From an uncultured Angelakisella sp. (GTDB lineage Bacteria > Bacillota > Clostridia > Oscillospirales > Ruminococcaceae): 5,555 nt of DNA. Location: positions 1 to 5,555 of the forward strand of contig CANOCD010000099.1 of NCBI GenBank assembly GCA_947564495.1, written 5' to 3'. The notes beneath the pieces were generated by a model. The model worked only from the letters and a program-made list of their open reading frames with translations, was not told where the DNA came from and searched no databases. The stretch's first letter is position 1, and each line of letters begins with the position of its first letter. The position numbers and the translations under genes were made by a program. This document shows positions 1-2,846 of this stretch, piece after piece.

Positions 1-181
1 CAAAGGCGTCGGCCTTGGGCGGATGTTCTTACGCCGCCGCCTGTGTGGTTGGGGGGCTGTGCGGTCCGCTTTCCTAACTGCTGAACGGTTTCTGCGCCGT
101 CCCCTACTGACACGTCGTGGCGGCGGGGGCTGTACTGGCGGCTTGGCTTGGTGTATCCACTTAGCCTTGCGTGGGCGTTAG
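1..181 (-). ncRNA. Candidate structured RNA, possibly of the raiA-motif class, may run past the left edge
   Basis: No open frame here looks like a protein. On the minus strand the sequence can form nested long-range pairings: CTAACGCC (181-174) with GGCGTAAG (35-28), 7 of 8 pairs, and directly inside it CCGCCGCC (126-119) with GGCGGCGG (41-34), sharing two bases at the junction. Between the 5' arms lies a hairpin, GGCT-AA-GTG-GATA-CAC-CA-AGCC (166-145). A further hairpin, AAGGC-CGAC-GCCTT, lies at 16-3. Likely unpaired segments on the minus strand are A-rich (TTAGGAAAG, CAGAAACC, GTAAGAAC), which favours that strand for the RNA. raiA-motif RNAs are large structured RNAs of Clostridia found near raiA and comF-type genes, so they are the first class to test; I cannot confirm the consensus by eye. 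A high-GC spacer with chance pairings is the alternative. Confidence 0.35.
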
Positions 182-209
182 CGGCCTCCTTCCGGTTGGC
201 CGATAAGGA

Positions 210-231
210 ATCCCCGCCTGCGGGCGGGGAT
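210..231 (-). terminator. Candidate intrinsic terminator at the end of the operon
   Basis: A perfect 9-base-pair GC-rich stem (210-218 with 223-231) with a four-base loop is followed, in minus-strand direction, by TTCCTTATC. It lies about 105 bases beyond the comFB stop, where the operon should end. The T tract is weak, so termination may be partial, or the hairpin may belong to the repeat cluster instead. Confidence 0.35.
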
Positions 232-321
232 GAGCCCTTCGGGCAATGCCGCTGCTGCGGCGGGGTTTGGAGCGTCTTTGGTGCCTCCGGCGGAGCCCTT
301 CGGGCTACGGCCTGCGGGCCG
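210..321. repeat. Mosaic of palindromic hairpin motifs, two types each present twice
   Basis: Motif A, gcctgcgggc, occurs at 216-225 and 310-319. Motif B, gagcccttcgggc, occurs at 232-244 and 293-305. Both form hairpins: 9 and 5 base pairs for the two A copies, and 4 and 5 base pairs for the B copies. The order is A-B then B-A, with all copies in the same orientation. The layout resembles mosaic extragenic palindromic elements. No transposase or terminal repeat is visible. Confidence 0.6.
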
Positions 322-336
322 GGGTTGGGAACGGGC

Positions 337-600
337 TCAATGCCTGGGGTTTTCCCGCACCAAATTGGCTCCCTTGGCCAGCGCAGCCATAATATCCGCA
401 TAGTGCTGGTTCCGCAGAATGTAGGTCTTGGAGTAGACCTCCCCCTTCCGGGTGGCCACGTACTTCGGCGGCAGCTGGTTCAGTGCGTACGCAATAATGT
501 CGTTCCGGCAGGCTTCGCAGGTGCAGCAGTTCAGCGTGTGCTGGGCCCGCTCAAACTCCTCTTCGACCAGAGCTTCCATGATGTTCTTATACTCTGCCAT
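337..600 (-). CDS. comFB: ComFB-family protein (late competence development domain)
   Basis: This 87-residue protein matches the ComFB family (PF10719) over most of its length. An N-terminal acidic helix (N-I-M-E-A-L-V-E-E-E-F) is followed by the cysteine cluster CCTCEACRND at 25-34, then ALNQLPPKYVATRKGEVYSK at 39-58. Cys25, Cys26, Cys28 and Cys31 are candidates for metal binding. The family is named from the Bacillus subtilis comF operon, where its role in DNA uptake is not clear. ComFB-domain proteins of cyanobacteria have been reported as receptors for cyclic dinucleotides and to affect motility or cell behaviour. The ATG at 600 has AAAGGGAG seven bases upstream. The gene follows the MotA-loop-like gene after 39 bases and is the last of the unit. 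A role as a second-messenger sensor acting on motility is inferred from context only. Confidence 0.88.
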   Translation of the reverse strand: MAEYKNIMEALVEEEFERAQHTLNCCTCEACRNDIIAYALNQLPPKYVATRKGEVYSKTYILRNQHYADIMAALAKGANLVRENPRH

Positions 601-639
601 GTCCTTACTCCCTTTCTGCTACTGCCCCCCAGGGGCCGT

Positions 640-1122
640 TTATTCCAGGGGGCCCTCCCCCGTCTCGCCGTTTCTCGCCCGTACCACCGCTTCCTTGAAG
701 TCGTAGTACATCTCCTCCACCTTGGCAAAGTATTCCAGCCCAAAGTAGGAGGGGAGCAGGTGGGCGAAGAGATAGTCCAGGTCCTCCCCCTGGCTCAGGG
801 CGATCATCGTCTCGGTGATGAGCACGTCCTTGAGGAAATGGTGGTTCGCCATAAATTTGGTGGTGACGATCAGGTTGTACAGGATCTTCCGGATCTTCTC
901 GCTGTCCGCGATCTCCACCGTCAGCTGGACCGCCTTCCGCAGAAAGGCGTCGGGATACCGGGCCGTGTCCTGGACCATCTCGTCCATGGCCAAAAGCCCC
1001 CGCTCCCGGCTGGTGTAGGCCAGCTCCAAAAGCTGGCGCACCGTGGCCAGGCAGTCCTCCTTGTCGTCCCGGGTGCATTGGATCTTCTGGGCGAAATACT
1101 CGGTATCCATGGAGAAGATCAA
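640..1122 (-). CDS. Soluble protein resembling the cytoplasmic loop of stator protein MotA
   Basis: I do not recognise this 160-residue protein as a named family. Residues 30-90 resemble the MotA cytoplasmic loop between its second and third membrane helices: S-R-E-R-G-L-L-A-M-D at 38-47, then D-A-F-L-R-K-A-V-Q-L at 58-67 and D-S-E-K-I-R-K-I-L at 73-81. These recall the R-R-E-G-L-L-A-L-E, F-L-K-K-G-L-Q-L and D-P-E-L-V-R-x-I segments of Gram-positive MotA. Arg39 and Asp47 have the eight-residue spacing of Arg90 and Glu98 of Escherichia coli MotA, which contact FliG. There is no membrane helix, so it cannot be an ion channel. The rest looks helical and cytoplasmic, with an aromatic stretch at 126-142. 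The start is the TTG at 1122, eight bases after AAAGGAGG; the ATG at 1110 is 20 bases from that site and less likely. Its place after flgC suggests a motor-related role. It could instead be an unrelated helical protein. Confidence 0.75.
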   Translation of the reverse strand: MIFSMDTEYFAQKIQCTRDDKEDCLATVRQLLELAYTSRERGLLAMDEMVQDTARYPDAFLRKAVQLTVEIADSEKIRKILYNLIVTTKFMANHHFLKDVLITETMIALSQGEDLDYLFAHLLPSYFGLEYFAKVEEMYYDFKEAVVRARNGETGEGPLE

Positions 1123-1130
1123 CGCCGCAC

Positions 1131-1138
1131 CCTCCTTT
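1131..1138 (-). promoter_or_regulatory. Ribosome binding site supporting a TTG start for the MotA-loop-like gene
   Basis: AAAGGAGG lies eight bases ahead of the TTG at 1122-1120. The first in-frame ATG is 20 bases away, beyond normal spacing, and a closer GTG is out of frame and hits a stop after two codons. Confidence 0.7.
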
Positions 1139-1154
1139 CACCATCTAGCTTGGA

Positions 1155-1592
1155 TCAGCCCCTGCCGATCTCCAGGGCCTTTAACGCCAGGGACTGCACC
1201 AGCTTGAGGGCGGTGAGGTTGGCCTCGTAGGCGTTGGAGGCCCCCATGAGGTCGATGCGCTCCTCGGTGGTGTTCACGTTGGGCATCATCACATACCCTT
1301 CCTCGTTGGCGTCGGGATGGTTGGGGTCGTAGACCGGGATGAAGTCCCGCTGGCTTTCCACCACCTGGGTCACCCGGACCCCGCCCCCCTCCACCTTGGC
1401 GGCGGCGGTACGCAGGCTGTCCGCAAAGCTGATGCCCCGCTCCCGGAACACCACCTGCTTGCGGCGGTAGGGTTCCCCGCTGGCGGTGCGGGTGGTGTTC
1501 TGGTTGGCCAGGTTCTGGAGGGCGATGTCCATCCGGAACCGCTCCGCTGTCAATGCCGAACCGGTGATGTTCATGGAATCCAAAAAGGACAC
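1155..1592 (-). CDS. flgC: Flagellar proximal rod protein FlgC
   Basis: FlgC is the second proximal rod subunit, built with FlgB on the MS ring and FliE. The 145-residue protein starts MSFLDSMNITGSALTAERFR, followed by the rod signature NLANQNTTRT at 27-36, then YDPNHPDANEEGYVMMPNVN at 88-107, and the C-terminal helix with AYEANLTALK at 121-130. All are hallmark positions of the family. I chose the GTG at 1592 rather than the GTG at 1601. GGAAGGAG (1608-1601) sits eight bases ahead of 1592 but overlaps the earlier codon, and the family N-terminus MSF aligns with 1592. In most bacteria fliE, fliF and fliG follow flgC; here a MotA-loop-like gene follows after 32 bases. Confidence 0.95.
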   Translation of the reverse strand: MSFLDSMNITGSALTAERFRMDIALQNLANQNTTRTASGEPYRRKQVVFRERGISFADSLRTAAAKVEGGGVRVTQVVESQRDFIPVYDPNHPDANEEGYVMMPNVNTTEERIDLMGASNAYEANLTALKLVQSLALKALEIGRG

Positions 1593-1600
1593 AGGGGTCA

Positions 1601-1608
1601 CTCCTTCC
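1601..1608 (-). promoter_or_regulatory. Ribosome binding site that decides the flgC start
   Basis: GGAAGGAG lies eight bases upstream of the GTG at 1592-1590. Because this site overlaps the alternative GTG at 1601-1599, the downstream GTG is the likely start. Confidence 0.75.
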
Positions 1609-1615
1609 TACTTGT

Positions 1616-1963
1616 TTACTTGGGGCCTTGGTTGAGGACATACCGCAAATTTGTGAACTGCCCGCTGATCTTCTGGTAGAGGGCCAGCTGCTGGACGTAG
1701 TTCTGGTACAGCTTGAGGCTCTCGGTGTCGGCGTCCACGTTGTTGCCGTCGGGGCGGATGGAGGTGGCCTCGTCGGTAAAGACGTGGGCTTTCAGGTCGT
1801 ACCGGTCCCCCATCCCCCGGAGGGTGTCCTCGAAGGAGACATACCGGGCCTTATACCCGGGGGTATCCAGGTTGGAAAGGTTGTGGAGGATGACCTCCTG
1901 CTGGAGGGAGAGCCCCTGGAGGCTGCTCCGCATCATGCCAAGGGGCTTGCTGTTGAAAAGCAT
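1616..1963 (-). CDS. flgB: Flagellar proximal rod protein FlgB
   Basis: FlgB is a subunit of the proximal rod that joins the MS ring to the rest of the flagellar axle. It is exported by the flagellar type III system. The 115-residue protein carries the family N-terminal motif NLSNLDTPGYKA at 28-39, the central R-P-D-G-N-N-V-D-A-D-x-E signature at 70-81, and a C-terminal amphipathic helix ending near NLRYVL, as expected for rod proteins whose two ends pack together. It is slightly short for the family (usually about 120-140). The ATG at 1963 is chosen because AAAGGAGG (1978-1971) lies seven bases ahead and the homology begins there; the longer open frame upstream overlaps the sortase gene and is not supported. 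The ribosome site touches the sortase stop codon, so the two genes are almost certainly co-transcribed. flgC follows after 23 bases. Confidence 0.95.
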   Translation of the reverse strand: MLFNSKPLGMMRSSLQGLSLQQEVILHNLSNLDTPGYKARYVSFEDTLRGMGDRYDLKAHVFTDEATSIRPDGNNVDADTESLKLYQNYVQQLALYQKISGQFTNLRYVLNQGPK

Positions 1964-1976
1964 CTTGTGACCTCCT

Positions 1977-2834
1977 TTATGCCGCTGGTTCTGCGGGTTC
2001 TTCGGGTTCCTCTGCTTCCGCCGGGGACCCGGCGTTGATCTGTGCTGTGGCGGGGCTTTCCACCCCATCCGGCAGCAGCCGGGCCATGACCACAAAGCGG
2101 TGGCTGTTGTCCTGGGCCCCGTACTTGATGGTGCAGGTGGACAGGGTGAGGATGTTGTCCTCCGGGCCCACGGTGACGTCGTAGTTGTACAGGGACTTCT
2201 CCTGGCACGTCTTGGCCAGCTGGTCCACCCCGCCCTCGGGCTGGGCCGAGATGTAGTCGAAGGTCTTTTCGGTGTAGAACACCGCGAAAACCTCCCACTC
2301 CATAAAGCCGCCCTCCAGGGTGGAGAAGGAGATCACCGGGGTCTCCTTGGCGAACTCCGGGTCGGTGAACTTGAACAGCTGGGAGAACCGGGGGCCCTCG
2401 GGGTTATCCTTCAGGTCGCTGTGGCCATAGATCACGGTGTTGGGGGAGAACTCCTCCCGGGTCCCCACCGAACACTCCCAGTCGGCGAAGTAGCAGCCGT
2501 AGACGTCGTACTCCCGCTTCTCGTTGGTCCGCAGGTAAACGGCGTTGTCGTAGGACTGGAGGACGCAGTTGTTGATGTCGGTGCCGGGCACCTTCAGCCA
2601 GCCCACCGTGTCCCGGTTGAACTGGGTGTAGGCGTCCAGGGCCTCCAGCTCGTCGGCCTTGGTGACCACCTCTTTGGGGACGTTGAGCTGGGCCTGGCCC
2701 TCCTGGCTCTGGCTGGCGGGGTTCTCCACCATGATGGTGTCGTCGGGTTCCTCCAGGAAGAACAGCACAAAGACGAATCCGGCCACGAGGAGCAGGGCGA
2801 TGAGGATCGCCAGGACCGCGATGACTTTCTTCAT
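1977..2834 (-). CDS. Class B-like sortase, membrane-anchored transpeptidase
   Basis: This 285-residue protein should cleave a sorting motif outside the membrane and join the substrate to a cell-wall amine. Residues 4-26 form one hydrophobic N-terminal helix after Met-Lys-Lys, the type II anchor typical of sortases. Residues 66-123 resemble the class B start of the fold (FNRDTVGWLKVPGTDIN). The catalytic residues are visible: His138 in NTVIYGHSD, Cys234 in LTLSTC, and Arg246 in HRFVVMARL. The TLSTC motif with a long insertion between His and Cys favours class B; class D is less likely. Residues 265-285 form an acidic, Pro/Ala/Glu-rich tail beyond the catalytic domain, which is not usual. The ATG overlaps the upstream stop as ATGA, with GGAGGG six bases ahead, so translation is probably coupled to that of the surface protein, its likely substrate. 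The position just before flgB is unusual for a sortase. Confidence 0.92.
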   Translation of the reverse strand: MKKVIAVLAILIALLLVAGFVFVLFFLEEPDDTIMVENPASQSQEGQAQLNVPKEVVTKADELEALDAYTQFNRDTVGWLKVPGTDINNCVLQSYDNAVYLRTNEKREYDVYGCYFADWECSVGTREEFSPNTVIYGHSDLKDNPEGPRFSQLFKFTDPEFAKETPVISFSTLEGGFMEWEVFAVFYTEKTFDYISAQPEGGVDQLAKTCQEKSLYNYDVTVGPEDNILTLSTCTIKYGAQDNSHRFVVMARLLPDGVESPATAQINAGSPAEAEEPEEPAEPAA

Positions 2835-2846
2835 GGGCGGCCCTCC
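2831..2846 (-). promoter_or_regulatory. Ribosome site and ATGA stop/start overlap coupling surface protein to sortase
   Basis: GGAGGG (2846-2841) precedes the sortase ATG (2834-2832) by six bases, and that ATG overlaps the surface protein TGA (2833-2831). This fixes the sortase start and suggests coupled translation. Confidence 0.8.

Noticed and set aside
1..336. CRISPR array or tRNA in the gene-free region
   Set aside because: The repeats are only 10-13 bases, irregularly spaced and palindromic, and no cloverleaf with tRNA-like arms is visible.
605..1144. Minus-strand frame of 179 codons overlapping the MotA-loop-like gene
   Set aside because: Its composition is Gly/Pro/Arg-rich as in a shifted frame, while the competing frame has a ribosome site, helical periodicity and MotA-like motifs.
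148..1230. Long plus-strand open frame of 360 codons
   Set aside because: It lies antisense to comFB, the MotA-loop-like gene and the end of flgC, all with ribosome sites and family motifs. Its translation matches no family and is explained by GC-rich codon bias.
1964..2095. Longer upstream start for flgB
   Set aside because: The extension would overlap the sortase by more than 100 bases and has no family similarity; a strong ribosome site marks the ATG at 1963.
2829..2843. Minus-one frameshift fusing the NPDTG tail to the sortase membrane helix, giving the substrate an anchor
   Set aside because: The frames are compatible, but there is no canonical slippery sequence, and the ribosome site and ATGA overlap already explain the arrangement as normal coupling.
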